Source of the DNA: Bacteroidales bacterium
GTDB taxonomy: Bacteria; Bacteroidota; Bacteroidia; Bacteroidales; UBA12077
DNA length: 64,000 nucleotides
NCBI GenBank assembly: GCA_028282785.1
Contig: JANQHE010000006.1
Span: 18,337 to 82,336 of the forward strand
Reading direction: 5' to 3'
Both the position numbers and the translations under genes were made by a program. Below the pieces are notes generated by a model. It saw only the letters and a program-made list of their open reading frames with translations, had not been told where the DNA came from and ran no database searches. Positions 16,765 to 26,958 of this stretch are shown here, piece after piece; the stretch's first letter is position 1, and the number at the start of each line of letters is the position of its first letter.

Positions 16765-17826
16765 TTATTTTAATTTCAGTTTGAGTTCAACAATAAATAT
16801 ATCTTTATTATCTGTAATTTTAAGATCATGTTTTTTATTATATAGTAAAGAAAGCCGCTTTTTTATATTTCCTAATCCAACACCTTTATATTTTTTATTT
16901 GCCGAATTTGATTTGTGTCCTTTGTTATTCTTACAATAAAAATACAAATCAGAATTCTTATTGGTAGTTAAATCGATTTTAATATTTGAGTCTTTTGAAT
17001 TACTTTTAGAATGTTTAAATGCGTTTTCAACAAACGGAATAAAAAGTAAAGGAGCAATCATTAATTCGGGCGAATCTATATTTCTATTGAATACGATATT
17101 TATCCTTTTTGACCTTATCTGTTCAAGTTCAATATAATTGTTTAGAAAGTCAATTTCTTTCCGGATATTAACATAATCCTCTTTACATTCATAAAGAATA
17201 TAACTCATTAGCTCGGATAATTTTAAAACTACTTCGGGTGTTTTATCTGATTTTGTTATACTAAATGAATATATATTGTTCAATGTATTAAATAAAAAAT
17301 GGGGGTTTAATTGTGCTTTTAAGGCATTATGTTCAGATACAATTTTTTCTTTTTCTGATAAAACTAATTTGTTAGCAATATCTTTTAATTTGTACCACTC
17401 TTTAGCAAAATAAATCAAAGTAGATACGATAATAAAAAACACAACATATAAAATGGAAAATGTGAAAATGATATGATGTTCAAAACCTTCTCCACCATGA
17501 ATTGTAACATTTTCATAAGATGAAACGGTAACCAGGAATATGAAAAAACTAAAAATAGCAATATTGAGAATGTTTCCTATTGTAAATAAAATATACTTAC
17601 GCTTTTTCAGAAATTTTGGAATTAGAATTAAATAGTTTATGTAAGTGGTAAATATGACAATCAATATTTTTAGCAATAGATTCAAAACAAAATTTGATGT
17701 TAAAAAACCGGCAGCATAGCTTTCCGATAATGTAAATGCTTCTATGATTATGACAACTGTCCATACAAAAATATGTTGTATTGGTCTTTTACTTAATAAA
17801 TTTGATAATGTATTTATTCTATTCAT
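16765..17826 (-). CDS. LytS-type membrane sensor histidine kinase
   Basis: The 353-residue protein has four predicted transmembrane helices in the first 155 residues, a short coiled linker, and a His_kinase/HATPase module. The phospho-acceptor histidine is in AQLNPHFLFNTLNNIYS, followed by a degenerate ATPase domain (FIPFVENAFKHS for the N box and GVGLGNIKKRL for the G2 box). No extracytoplasmic sensor domain is present, so the signal is probably sensed within the membrane. It pairs with the LytTR regulator encoded 5 bp downstream. Confidence 0.9.
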   Translation of the reverse strand: MNRINTLSNLLSKRPIQHIFVWTVVIIIEAFTLSESYAAGFLTSNFVLNLLLKILIVIFTTYINYLILIPKFLKKRKYILFTIGNILNIAIFSFFIFLVTVSSYENVTIHGGEGFEHHIIFTFSILYVVFFIIVSTLIYFAKEWYKLKDIANKLVLSEKEKIVSEHNALKAQLNPHFLFNTLNNIYSFSITKSDKTPEVVLKLSELMSYILYECKEDYVNIRKEIDFLNNYIELEQIRSKRINIVFNRNIDSPELMIAPLLFIPFVENAFKHSKSNSKDSNIKIDLTTNKNSDLYFYCKNNKGHKSNSANKKYKGVGLGNIKKRLSLLYNKKHDLKITDNKDIFIVELKLKLK

Positions 17827-17903
17827 ATTTTTATTTTATCATAATAAAATTAAGAATAATATAACCATTAATAATCAAATTGGGTTAATCTGCTAATTTC
17901 TTC

Positions 17904-17936
17904 GGTAAACTACAATTTTAACAAGGTAAACTACAA
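17904..17936 (-). promoter_or_regulatory. Phased direct repeat, candidate LytTR binding site
   Basis: The 12-mer GGTAAACTACAA occurs at 17904-17915 and again at 17925-17936, exactly 21 bp apart. LytTR regulators characteristically bind two direct repeats spaced by two helical turns. The site lies 78-110 bp upstream of the kinase/regulator operon, so autoregulation is inferred. Confidence 0.55.
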
Positions 17937-18096
17937 ATATGTTATGTATAATCTTGGAATTGGTATTTAAAGCTTTCCTGTGTTAGTAATCGAATAAATT
18001 TTTACTTGAAAATTCCACCACATAATTTAGACATGAGATCAGATAAATTTTTAAATACTAAGATTGAATTATAGATCATCAAAATAAGGTTAAATT

Positions 18097-19236
18097 ATGA
18101 AAACGAATTCTAAAATAGCAAAGAGAACATTTTGGACAGTTGCAGCATTCTATTTTATAATAGCATTTGAGTTTTTTTATATGGCAAGCCCTTTTGCAGC
18201 ATACTTTTACTCAGTATACAAGCCGGGACTAAGTTTCTTAAATGAGTTTCCTGCCATATCATGGCTAACAGGATTTTTCCTTCCACATATAGTTGAATCT
18301 ACAAATTCATCCTTTTTAAACTCAGTTAAAATAGCCGGTGCTAGTTTTGTAGCAGCAGGACTATTGGTGTTCTTAGTTTGTGCAATTCAGGTTTATTATG
18401 CTAAGATATTTAAAAGAGGAGCAGTAACAGGTGGATTATATAAATTTATAAGGCATCCTCAATATACTGCTTTTGCAGTTTGTAGTTTTGGGTTACTTCT
18501 TTTATGGCCAAGATATTTAGTTCTTATTATGTTTATCACATTATTATTTGCCTATTACTTGTTGGCAAAAGCGGAAGAAAAAGAGTGTAGTCGTAAGTTT
18601 GGAAAAGATTATGATGATTATTTGAAGAGAACTAACCGTTTTATTCCATTTAAAATTCAAGTTTTTGATAAACTAAATAAATTATATAATAATCGAATTG
18701 AAAAAGTAGTATTTATATCGTTACTATATGTGTTGTGTATAGTAAGCTCTTTATTAATAAGTAAGGGCTTTAAAAAGATTTCTGTTAACAATCTTCATAC
18801 AGTTTATAAAGACCATAACGTATGTATCTCGGTTTTGAAAAAATCTCCTTCTGAAATAGAAGATGCAATATTAATAGCTGAGAACAATTCAAAAATAAAG
18901 AGACTAATATCTAACAGGCAAAAAACAGATAAGTTAATTACATATTTATTGCCTGCAGATATGTATATATCGGAAATTCCTATGGAACGTCCGGAAAATG
19001 CTACCAGTCATGTTTTTAACAATACATATGAATCAAATAAATATAAATTGATTTATACCATAGCTAATTTTAAGAATGAAGCTATTGTTAAATCAGGTAA
19101 TGATATACTTATGAACGCACTGAGCACAACTCCTTTACTTGAAGTATGGATAGATTTAAGTAGAAAACAATTAATTAAAATAAGTCCATTAAAAGGAACA
19201 CAGCGTTACGAAAATATTCCGGAACCAATATTTTAA
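18097..19236 (+). CDS. Isoprenylcysteine-methyltransferase-like membrane protein
   Basis: The 379-residue protein has several membrane helices. Residues 110-190 carry the PEMT/ICMT signature GGLYKFIRHPQYTAF, then a hydrophobic pair and the ending AEEKECSRKFGKDYDDYLKRTNRFIPF. In the family this region binds S-adenosylmethionine and methylates lipophilic substrates. After a further helix at about 205-222 there is an extra C-terminal extension of roughly 150 residues (from about 225) that I do not recognise and that is probably extracytoplasmic. The bacterial substrate is unknown. The gene is monocistronic and ends against a 13-bp inverted repeat. Confidence 0.75.
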   Translation: MKTNSKIAKRTFWTVAAFYFIIAFEFFYMASPFAAYFYSVYKPGLSFLNEFPAISWLTGFFLPHIVESTNSSFLNSVKIAGASFVAAGLLVFLVCAIQVYYAKIFKRGAVTGGLYKFIRHPQYTAFAVCSFGLLLLWPRYLVLIMFITLLFAYYLLAKAEEKECSRKFGKDYDDYLKRTNRFIPFKIQVFDKLNKLYNNRIEKVVFISLLYVLCIVSSLLISKGFKKISVNNLHTVYKDHNVCISVLKKSPSEIEDAILIAENNSKIKRLISNRQKTDKLITYLLPADMYISEIPMERPENATSHVFNNTYESNKYKLIYTIANFKNEAIVKSGNDILMNALSTTPLLEVWIDLSRKQLIKISPLKGTQRYENIPEPIF

Positions 19237-19237
19237 C

Positions 19238-19282
19238 AAAGAATCTTTGCTACTTTTTAGGAAGAGATGGCAAAGATTCTTT
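19238..19282. repeat. 13-bp perfect inverted repeat (REP-like palindrome)
   Basis: AAAGAATCTTTGC (19238-19250) and GCAAAGATTCTTT (19270-19282) are exact reverse complements around a 19-nt loop. Each arm is itself nearly palindromic. The same core GCAAAGAATCTTTGC recurs at 56716-56730, so this is a dispersed palindromic element that may act here as a terminator for the methyltransferase-like gene. Confidence 0.6.
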
Positions 19283-19332
19283 AATCCTATATTCCACATA
19301 CATATAGCCAGGAATGATAATTTCTTAGTTTT

Positions 19333-19554
19333 TTGTCCCATTAAGTTCATATCTAATAAAACTTCCGGCACAAAAATTTCATTTTGTAATTTATCCCATT
19401 CAGAGTTATCCGTGTAAACAAAAAGTTTATTAACAGTTTCAACTATTTGTTCACGAGGTGTAAATTCAGTTATTTTAGGTTCCTCTTGGTTTTAAACGCA
19501 ACATCCTGCAACAAAAAATGCAAGTACAACTAATAAAAGGTATAACTTTTTCAT
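19333..19554 (-). pseudogene. Broken NTF2/SnoaL-like lipoprotein gene
   Basis: An ATG at 19554 (minus strand) opens a textbook lipoprotein signal (MKKLYLLLVVLAFFVAGC), but codon 21 is TAA (19492-19494). The same frame then continues with NQEEPKITEFTPREQIVETVNKLF and YTDNSEWDKLQNEIF, and on to LDMNLMGQ. This is the beginning of an NTF2/SnoaL-like domain in which a small-molecule or protein partner is bound. Beyond about 19333 the frame loses resemblance and the rest of the domain is missing. A nonsense mutation and a 3' truncation are therefore both visible. Confidence 0.55.
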
Positions 19555-19649
19555 GTTTTGATAGTGTTTGATATCTTATACAAGCATTAAATAATGTAGG
19601 TTTAAATTCAAAAGCTTATAAGCTTATTTTTAACTTAGAACACAAAACT

Positions 19650-20522
19650 CTAAGCTTTCAATTTAAGCATATCAGCCATTCCAAAGGCATTGTATATACC
19701 ATTTGTTATTTGATTTAACTGGTCATTATATCCATTAATCGGATCACCCATACCCATGTTATCAACAACTGTTCTTACCGGTCTTCCCCCTGCAGGAGTT
19801 TGAATTAATTTTAAAATAGCATCTGCAACTTTTTGAGGTTTTTGTTCCGGATTTCCTGCTAGTGCCCCTTCGAATCCTTCAAACAGAGCTTTGGGTGCAT
19901 TCATAAAATCTCCATAACTTTCATTTCTTGTTGAATCTGATGGAGTCATTAGGTTTTCCATAAATGTGGTAGGGTAACCACCTGGTTCAACAATGCATGA
20001 ATCAATACCAAATCCGGATAACTCAACCCTGTAATTTTCTGCTAATGCTTCAACAGCCCATTTCGAAGCGTTGTATGGACCATAAAATGGAAGTGAAATT
20101 CTTCCAAGCAGGCTTGAAACATAAATAATTAGTCCTGAATTTTTCTCACGAAGATAAGGAAGTGCTGCCCTGTTAATTCTTTGAATTCCAAATACATTTA
20201 TATCAAATAGCTTTTGAAAATCTTCAGGCGTAAAATGTTCCTGCATTCCAATTACACCTACACCTGCATTATTAATAACTACATCTAACCCTCCAAGTAA
20301 TTGAATTGCATCGCGGATACCCTTATTAACGCTATGATCATCCGTTACATCAATGTCAATGACATGTGCTCCCAGGGATTCTAGCTCCTTCGCAACCTTT
20401 TCATTTTTACCTTGTGTATTGCGCATAGAAGCAGCAACATTAAAATTGTTTTCAAGTAAAGTTCGAACAGTAAGGTTTCCAAAACCACCACTTGCTCCTG
20501 TTATTAAAACATTTTTTTTCAT
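19650..20522 (-). CDS. Short-chain dehydrogenase/reductase
   Basis: The 290-residue SDR has the cofactor motif TGASGGFG (8-15), the stabilising NNAG (84-87), a catalytic Ser at 136/137, and Tyr150 and Lys154 in YNASK. The residue after the glycine motif region (SMRNTQ) has an Arg that often accompanies NADP preference. It resembles the classical SDR group with an extended C-terminus used for substrate binding. The natural substrate cannot be inferred, and no neighbouring pathway gene helps. Confidence 0.88.
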   Translation of the reverse strand: MKKNVLITGASGGFGNLTVRTLLENNFNVAASMRNTQGKNEKVAKELESLGAHVIDIDVTDDHSVNKGIRDAIQLLGGLDVVINNAGVGVIGMQEHFTPEDFQKLFDINVFGIQRINRAALPYLREKNSGLIIYVSSLLGRISLPFYGPYNASKWAVEALAENYRVELSGFGIDSCIVEPGGYPTTFMENLMTPSDSTRNESYGDFMNAPKALFEGFEGALAGNPEQKPQKVADAILKLIQTPAGGRPVRTVVDNMGMGDPINGYNDQLNQITNGIYNAFGMADMLKLKA

Positions 20523-20549
20523 AATTACTTATTTTTCATTACAATTGCG

Positions 20550-20579
20550 CATAAATACCAATTACTTATACATAACAAA
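20550..20579 (-). promoter_or_regulatory. Putative promoter of the SDR gene
   Basis: On the minus strand TTTG (20579-20576), an 18-bp spacer and TATTTATG (20557-20550) match the Bacteroidetes promoter consensus with a single mismatch. It lies 28 bp before the start codon. Confidence 0.5.
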
Positions 20580-20585
20580 TTGTGC

Positions 20586-20984
20586 TCAAATAAGTTTTAT
20601 GGAGTTTATTTTATTTGTCCGTTCAAGAGAAAATGTTTTACTTGAATTGTCAATATATTCATACAGTTCTAACGCTTTGTTCAAATACTTTTGACTATCG
20701 GAAAATTGATCATTACCAAGCGTAAGAAATAAATCTGCCAGGAGTTCAATATTTTCGAAACTAAATCCATTTGATTTAATTAATTCCTTTTCAAAATCCT
20801 TTGGGTCAATATTAAAAAAATATTCGAGTTCTTTTTCATGTTTTTCTTTAAACTCTTCTCTAATAAGTTTTTCGGTTGTTTGGTATTCTTCTTTTGATCT
20901 CGAGGGTTTGTATTTCCCCAACAAGTATTGAATAAGTATGGTAATTTTCTCAATTTCACGCAGAATATAATCTCTTCTTTCCAT
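20586..20984 (-). CDS. Hypothetical helical protein
   Basis: The 132-residue product is highly charged and predicted all-helical, with no signal peptide. The N-terminus (MERRDYILREIEKI) recalls DUF6483-type proteins, and the C-terminal third has a TPR-like pattern (LADLFLTLGN ... YLNKALELYEYI). Both resemblances are weak. It is divergent from the small secreted protein at 21084 and lies 63 bp upstream of the SDR gene in the same direction. Confidence 0.6.
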   Translation of the reverse strand: MERRDYILREIEKITILIQYLLGKYKPSRSKEEYQTTEKLIREEFKEKHEKELEYFFNIDPKDFEKELIKSNGFSFENIELLADLFLTLGNDQFSDSQKYLNKALELYEYIDNSSKTFSLERTNKINSIKLI

Positions 20985-21050
20985 ATTTTTTTTGTTAAAA
21001 CTGTAATTGATAAAACTATATAGATATCTTTAAATTATAACAATTAAGCT

Positions 21051-21058
21051 TAAATTTG
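21051..21058 (+). promoter_or_regulatory. Putative -7 promoter element
   Basis: TAAATTTG matches the Bacteroidetes -7 consensus TAnnTTTG exactly, and lies 25 bp before the ATG at 21084. No good -33 box is seen at the expected distance. Confidence 0.35.
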
Positions 21059-21083
21059 TTTAAATATTTACATACCTCAAACT

Positions 21084-21464
21084 ATGTATAAATTTTTATT
21101 ATGTCTTTTTTATTTAGCTTTATTTACAATTGATGACACCAGTATTCAAAAAAACATTAATAATCAGGATTCTTTGGTAACAAAAGATTTTACTGGAACC
21201 TGGGAAAGAATTGATTATTGGTGGACAGGAGATACAAATAGGGATACTTTACAGCTTATTCAAAATCAGGATTCAATTTTTTTTTACGATTCTGCGAATT
21301 GTATAGCGAAAGCTTATATAAAGAAAGATTTTATAATAATAAGTAAAGGTTTTAAAGCTGATGGAATTGATTATTTTACAATTTATTCAGTTAATAATTT
21401 CTATAAAAAAGCTCCATTGATTGAATCTGTCGATAAAATAGAGTTTAGGAGGTTAGAAAAATAA
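21084..21464 (+). CDS. Small secreted protein, lipocalin-like pattern
   Basis: The 126-residue protein begins with a hydrophobic signal segment (residues 2-16). It then shows alternating short strands starting with FTGTWERIDYWW, the G-x-W pattern that opens lipocalin-like small barrels. There is no lipobox. I do not recognise a defined family. The stop codon lies inside the left arm of a bidirectional terminator that separates it from the convergent protease gene. Confidence 0.6.
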   Translation: MYKFLLCLFYLALFTIDDTSIQKNINNQDSLVTKDFTGTWERIDYWWTGDTNRDTLQLIQNQDSIFFYDSANCIAKAYIKKDFIIISKGFKADGIDYFTIYSVNNFYKKAPLIESVDKIEFRRLEK

Positions 21465-21489
21465 AAAAGGCCTTGAAAAGGCCTTTTTA
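21463..21489. terminator. Bidirectional hairpin terminator
   Basis: AAAAAAGGCC (21463-21472) pairs with GGCCTTTTT (21480-21488) around a 7-nt loop, with A/T runs on both sides. It serves the small secreted protein on the plus strand and the C25 protease on the minus strand. Confidence 0.85.
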
Positions 21490-21509
21490 TCTTGAATGTG
21501 GATTTATTA

Positions 21510-24500
21510 TTATTCTTTGATAACACGTTTTGTTTCAACTTTATCATTACTTTGAACAACAATTAAGTATACCCCTGAATGATAATGTTCTATACTTAGG
21601 TTCTTATGATCTCTTTCCATTAAAAATTCATCCATTACGCGTCCATTTACATCAATAACCTTAACAATTGTATTATCTCCGTAACCGGTTAACTCAATAT
21701 TAAGTTCCTTTCCTGCAGGATTTGGATATACATTAAACTGCTTAGCTATTGGTTCTAATTCCATATTCTCAACTTCATCAGTAGAAGAATTTGAATTATC
21801 AATCGCATCGGTACCGGTGCTAACCGTATAATCTTCCACTTCACCATAAGAGAACGATTCACAAGGAGTTGGCACTCCATTCCATTTCATGCTTATACGC
21901 ATGCGGGTTTGCCCTGAGAATGATGATGGAACATTAAATGTACCACTTACAGCAGAAGAAGTTGCTGCTGGCGCAAACACTTCCTCGTCCGCATCTTCAA
22001 AATCACCATCTTTGTTAAAGTCAATCCATATTCTCCAGTTTTCATTATATGTTGAACCTGGGAATACAGGAGTTAGTGTTACACTATTGCTCCCAACAAC
22101 TACAGACACAATTTCGCTGGTATAATCTGTATAGTATGATCCGCCGGATGTATTAGTATAACTACCAATTTCTACTGTTCCAATATATTCATAGTTATAG
22201 TTGCCGCTTTCCGAAGTACAATAGCTTACAGTACCTTCCTGAACCGTGATATATCCGGTTTTAGTTATAGAATTACTCCCGGCGCTGTTAGTAACTGTTA
22301 ATGATACATCATATGTTCCCGCTGCACTATAAACAACGGTTGGATTTTGATCAGTGCTTGTAGAAAGGGTGCCTCCGCTAAATGTCCATGACCAGGAAGT
22401 AGGATTATTTAATGAAGCATCTGTAAATATCACACTCTCACCTTCGTACACGGTTGTTGAGCTAGCAGTAAATTCTGCAACAGGTGCTATAACAACATTA
22501 TCTTTAATTTCAAATGCATCAATGCAAATATCACTTGTATAACTACTTCCGGTAATTCCGTTTAAGCGTACCAGTACATTTGAACGCCCTATGTAAGCAG
22601 ACATATCAATGTTTGCTGTATACCAACTATTTCCCTGATCTCCAGACATGGTCCATTCGGTTGTCCAGTTTGCACCACCATCAGTACTAATTTGAACATT
22701 TAAAGTACCCATAGCGGAACCATACATATGATATTGGAATTCTATAACAGGGTTAGTAATACCTACTAAATCAAAACATGGTGAAGTAATATTAGCTACT
22801 TTACCAGGATAATTTGGACTTGAGGCTTCAATGTAAATATAATAGCTTCCATCTACAGCTCCGGATGGGCCGGTATTAGAAGATGTAGTAGAACCGGTTT
22901 GAACAGTCCAGTCAATATCATCATTCGTTTCCTGAACCCAATTTCCGGTTGTATTTTCAAAACTTTCGTTATAAGGCAAATTAGTACATGTAACCGGAGG
23001 ATTAACAGTAATATGAGCTGTTTTAGTTTCAGTATCGCTACCTACACTATTAGCAACGGTTAATGATACATCATATGTTCCGGCAGTATTATATACAACA
23101 CTTGGATTCTGGGCAGTACTTGTTGAAGGATCACCTCCTCCAAATATCCATGACCAGGATGTTGGGTTGTTTGTGGATTGGTCGGTAAACATAACACTTT
23201 CACCTTCATATACGATAGTTGCATTTTCAGTGAATGCTGCATTGGGTGGTGCCACATTTACAGTAATATAATTTGATTTGGTTTCTGTATCCGACCCTGC
23301 ACTATTTGTAACGGTAAGTGAAACTTCATATGTTCCTGCAGTATTGTATGTTATAACTGGATTTTGATCAGAGCTTGTAGCCGGGTTTCCACCGTTTAAT
23401 GTCCATGACCAGGATGTTGGAACGTTTGTTGATTGGTCCGTGAACGTAATACTTTCACCCTCGTAAATAGTTGTTGAACTAGCCGTGAAATCAGCTACCG
23501 GAGCTACCACAGTGCCTGTAACAGGAACGGTTGAAGAATACCTGTAATAATTTTGTTTCGTTATCGTAACAATTAGGTTATTTCCAACTGCTTGAGCAGG
23601 TATGGTAATAGCAACGGATGAACCTGTACCTTCCGCGGTTCCAATTATATTTCCATCAACAGTTAGCGCTATAAAAGAACCATTATCCGCAGTAACACTG
23701 AATGTAGTTTCTCCGGTAAGAAGTTCACTGGCGTGCGAAACATTTAAGTTCTGAGGTACCTCTGAATATAGCATTGTAAAAGCATCGCCATGTAAATGGA
23801 ATAAATCATAAGTAATAGCTTTATTACTCGTATTATATGGCCAACTTGACTGATATAAGAAATATTTACCATTAACACTTGCAAAACCTGGCAATAAAGT
23901 TGCAGGTGTTACATTTAAGTTTGTTTCCGAATAATCAGGCATAAAATCCGACCACATATAATCATACATTCCCCACGTAAATGCATCGTTTACGAATGAA
24001 TAAGACACTTGTGTTGCAGCTATTAATCCTAAGGCACCGGAATTATTGCCGTTATAAGTATATCTATGGAACTTCTCCGCAAAACACTCAGAAGTATAAT
24101 CAAATTGGCCGGTTAAACAATTGATAGAGAAAACGAATGGTAAGTCAGTATTTGTTAAATTGTCTATATCTGCAGACCGAAAATCTGGCTCACCCCAACC
24201 ATAATATGCTCCATGGTCACGGTGTTGTAACATAAATGCTCCGCTATTAATTGCATTGACAACATCATTTGTTGTACCTCCTGTCCAACCACCTAAGCTA
24301 GAAGGACTAGCCGGGATATATCCTAAACCGTTAGGTCCAAAATAGTTTACTACATCATCAGTATTGGTCGCTGTGGACCAAATTGATCCCGGAGTTCCGC
24401 TATATACTTCATTTATTCTAACAGGACTTTTACCATGTACTTCTTTTAAGTAACCACCAACAATTTCAGAACAAAGTTGGAACCATCTTTCTGTTTGCCA

Positions 24501-25691
24501 TCCACAGGCGGTTATTGGGTTATTGTAAAAATTGGTGCTTGTAGGAGGGGTCATTTCATAATTTATGAATTTGGTTACCATTGTTTCCAGGTGAGTGGCA
24601 TTTTGTGCAGTCATCCTTGCAAAAGCTATATCAGGTAAACCATCATTATTTACAACATCAGCATAATAATTATCGGTAATATATGTCCCTGAATAAGGGT
24701 GTGAATATTCCTGAGAAGTAATTCCTACTCCTGAAGTTCCATAATCAGCCATGATTAATACAGCAGCAGGAGGGATGCTCCAGTTATTATATGCGTTATC
24801 AATATAATTTTTTATTGTTGAAACATTGTTTCCACCAATATCGGTAATTGTTACAACACCGGTATTGATTCCTTGTAGGGTCCTGAATTTTTTTATTGTA
24901 TCAGCCCATGCAATAAAATCCGCATCGTCCGGAACAATTATTAGGTACTCATATCCCGTACTTTTACCTATAGCTTTATGGTTATAGTCTACTTCGGGAA
25001 GAGAACTGTAGTTTAAGAAAGTGTTTTTCAAAATGGGGTCAAACCAACGGCTTCTTAAACGCTCATCGCCATAAGTTCCTTTCCCTCCAGAAAAATTAAC
25101 TTTCAATTCAATATCTCTATAAACAATCAATTCCTTGGTTACAGGGTTGTATTGAAAAGGTGTAATTCCTAAGGTTACCATTTCAACTCCTCTTATCACA
25201 GATTTTTTAGAGATTTGAAAAGGTTTTTCAGGATAAAAAGCATCTTTAGAATAAATACTTTGATCTTTTTCATACTTTAATGCTTTATCCTCAATAACAA
25301 AAGGAATGTCGGGAGCAGGAGCCAAATCAACATTTTTGATAATTTCCTTTCGGAAATTTACTATTTCCAGCACTGCTGTTGCACCATCGGGTAATGCCAC
25401 ATAGGTTGCATAACTTGGTAAATCAGGAGCTCCTTCATCGTTAGGAAGCAAATTGCCATAGATTTCAATCGATTTTAAAACATTTTTTTCAATGGCTTTG
25501 TCAACTAATGCAAAGTCATTAATTGAAAAATTCACATCAACGCCTGACGATTTAGAATTTAACAGAGTCATTCCCTGGTTTCCCCAGGAATCCGAGAAGG
25601 TGTAAGTTTCTTTTTGCCCATAGCTATAAGCACATAAAACTATGCTTATGATTAGCAAAAACATTCTTTTTTTTAATAGTTCTTTTTTCAT
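21510..25691 (-). CDS. Gingipain-like C25 cysteine protease with PKD repeats and T9SS sorting domain
   Basis: The 1393-residue protein has a signal peptide (1-25), a C25 propeptide-like region (to about 230), and a peptidase C25 domain (about 245-640) with catalytic His493 in HRDHG and Cys525 in FSINC. Then come a small Ig-like domain, two PKD domains (about 730-812 and 815-897), a MAM-like lectin/jelly-roll module (about 900-1066), and a third PKD domain (1068-1150). A GEVED domain (about 1155-1292, with [12 protein letters not shown] and GEVEDYTV) and a type A Por secretion sorting domain (about 1313-1393, with [15 protein letters not shown]) complete it. It should cross the outer membrane by the type IX system and be anchored or released outside. 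The role is extracellular proteolysis, with target unknown. Confidence 0.93.
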   Translation of the reverse strand: MKKELLKKRMFLLIISIVLCAYSYGQKETYTFSDSWGNQGMTLLNSKSSGVDVNFSINDFALVDKAIEKNVLKSIEIYGNLLPNDEGAPDLPSYATYVALPDGATAVLEIVNFRKEIIKNVDLAPAPDIPFVIEDKALKYEKDQSIYSKDAFYPEKPFQISKKSVIRGVEMVTLGITPFQYNPVTKELIVYRDIELKVNFSGGKGTYGDERLRSRWFDPILKNTFLNYSSLPEVDYNHKAIGKSTGYEYLIIVPDDADFIAWADTIKKFRTLQGINTGVVTITDIGGNNVSTIKNYIDNAYNNWSIPPAAVLIMADYGTSGVGITSQEYSHPYSGTYITDNYYADVVNNDGLPDIAFARMTAQNATHLETMVTKFINYEMTPPTSTNFYNNPITACGWQTERWFQLCSEIVGGYLKEVHGKSPVRINEVYSGTPGSIWSTATNTDDVVNYFGPNGLGYIPASPSSLGGWTGGTTNDVVNAINSGAFMLQHRDHGAYYGWGEPDFRSADIDNLTNTDLPFVFSINCLTGQFDYTSECFAEKFHRYTYNGNNSGALGLIAATQVSYSFVNDAFTWGMYDYMWSDFMPDYSETNLNVTPATLLPGFASVNGKYFLYQSSWPYNTSNKAITYDLFHLHGDAFTMLYSEVPQNLNVSHASELLTGETTFSVTADNGSFIALTVDGNIIGTAEGTGSSVAITIPAQAVGNNLIVTITKQNYYRYSSTVPVTGTVVAPVADFTASSTTIYEGESITFTDQSTNVPTSWSWTLNGGNPATSSDQNPVITYNTAGTYEVSLTVTNSAGSDTETKSNYITVNVAPPNAAFTENATIVYEGESVMFTDQSTNNPTSWSWIFGGGDPSTSTAQNPSVVYNTAGTYDVSLTVANSVGSDTETKTAHITVNPPVTCTNLPYNESFENTTGNWVQETNDDIDWTVQTGSTTSSNTGPSGAVDGSYYIYIEASSPNYPGKVANITSPCFDLVGITNPVIEFQYHMYGSAMGTLNVQISTDGGANWTTEWTMSGDQGNSWYTANIDMSAYIGRSNVLVRLNGITGSSYTSDICIDAFEIKDNVVIAPVAEFTASSTTVYEGESVIFTDASLNNPTSWSWTFSGGTLSTSTDQNPTVVYSAAGTYDVSLTVTNSAGSNSITKTGYITVQEGTVSYCTSESGNYNYEYIGTVEIGSYTNTSGGSYYTDYTSEIVSVVVGSNSVTLTPVFPGSTYNENWRIWIDFNKDGDFEDADEEVFAPAATSSAVSGTFNVPSSFSGQTRMRISMKWNGVPTPCESFSYGEVEDYTVSTGTDAIDNSNSSTDEVENMELEPIAKQFNVYPNPAGKELNIELTGYGDNTIVKVIDVNGRVMDEFLMERDHKNLSIEHYHSGVYLIVVQSNDKVETKRVIKE

Positions 25692-26199
25692 AGAAAATAA
25701 GTTAGGTTAATAAATTTAAAATTTTATTCTATTGAGAAATTGAATAAAATTCAGTGATTAGAGTGGTATTTAAGTTATAATTCATAATTTGATAACTCAA
25801 TTCTAAATATATCAAAATCTCGGGGCCAGTTATTGGGTAACAACCAGATTTGAATTTAGAAAAGAGTATTTAAGATAAGAAAAAATATTTAATTATAAAA
25901 CAAAATGTGAAAGATTTATTGAAAAAAATTAAACAAAGAGTCGCGAGTTTAATGCTTAATTCTTTAATTTTTTTAAGTTTCATATGTTTATAATCGTATA
26001 ATAAGATATTGTAAGAATTTAAGGTTTGGAAGTTTAATTTTCTATGATCGGTGTTTAACTTACTACGAACATATTAACATATCAAAATATTTTAATATAT
26101 TACGGATGCATTTTAACTGAACATATTTATAACAAATTTTGTCTTAAATACAACTGTGGATATTAAATAAATACTTGTTATTAATTAAAATCATAAAAT
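25692..26199. other. AT-rich intergenic region between divergent genes
   Basis: About 500 bp of very AT-rich sequence separate the C25 protease (leftward) and the solo pxpA (rightward). No reading frame with protein-like character and no perfect TAnnTTTG promoter is seen. Promoters for both genes presumably lie here. Confidence 0.4.
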
Positions 26200-26958
26200 A
26201 TGAAAATAGATCTTAATGCAGATTTAGGAGAAAGTTTTGGTAGGCATATTAAAGGGAACGATGCTGAAATAATAAAATATGTTACGTCAGCGAGTATTGC
26301 TTGTGGTTATCATGGAGGTGACCCCCTAACAATTGAAAATACTATTAAGTTAGCTTTAGAGAATAATGTAGCAATCGGGGCACACCCTAGTTATGACGAT
26401 TTGGTAGGTTTTGGGCGACGTTCGATGAAAATTAGTGATGATGATCTATTTTCAATGATTTTATACCAGGTAGGTGCATTGAAAGCAATGACCGAAGCAT
26501 TAGGTGGAAATCTAAAACATGTTAAGCCACATGGCGCAATGTATAATGATTTGGCGAATAGCTTACCAAAAGCAAAAGTTGTTGCAGAAGCTATGTACAA
26601 AATTGACCCTGAATTGATTTTTGTTGGATTGGCAAATTCGGAAATTCAACATGCAGCTCGTGAAATTGGATTAAAAAGCGCGTGCGAAGTTTTCGCAGAC
26701 AGGGCTTATAATGATGATGGTTCTCTTGTTTCGCGCCATAAATATGGTGCAGTTTTTGAAGATGGAGAAGCTTGTATGAACCAGGTTAAACAGATTTTAA
26801 CGGAACAATCAGTTACCTCAATAAATGGAAATGCCGTTGAAATGTGTATAGATACTATTGGTATTCATGCTGATAACTATGAAGCTCTTGATTTTGTTAA
26901 ATCATTTCACAAATATTTGAAAGAAAATAATATTGAAGTAAAAAGCTTACAACCTTAA
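26200..26958 (+). CDS. pxpA: 5-oxoprolinase subunit A, solo copy
   Basis: The 252-residue LamB/YcsF-family protein begins with the signature DLNADLGESFG. It keeps ACGYHGGDP, GAHPSYDDLVGFGRR, VKPHGAMYND and EVFADRAYNDDGSLVSR. The family protein acts with PxpB and PxpC to open 5-oxoproline (pyroglutamate) using ATP. This copy has no pxpB/pxpC next to it. A complete pxpABC set lies 8.5 kb downstream with a second, clearly homologous pxpA. It is convergent with, and overlaps by 4 bp, the methyltransferase gene. Confidence 0.9.
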   Translation: MKIDLNADLGESFGRHIKGNDAEIIKYVTSASIACGYHGGDPLTIENTIKLALENNVAIGAHPSYDDLVGFGRRSMKISDDDLFSMILYQVGALKAMTEALGGNLKHVKPHGAMYNDLANSLPKAKVVAEAMYKIDPELIFVGLANSEIQHAAREIGLKSACEVFADRAYNDDGSLVSRHKYGAVFEDGEACMNQVKQILTEQSVTSINGNAVEMCIDTIGIHADNYEALDFVKSFHKYLKENNIEVKSLQP

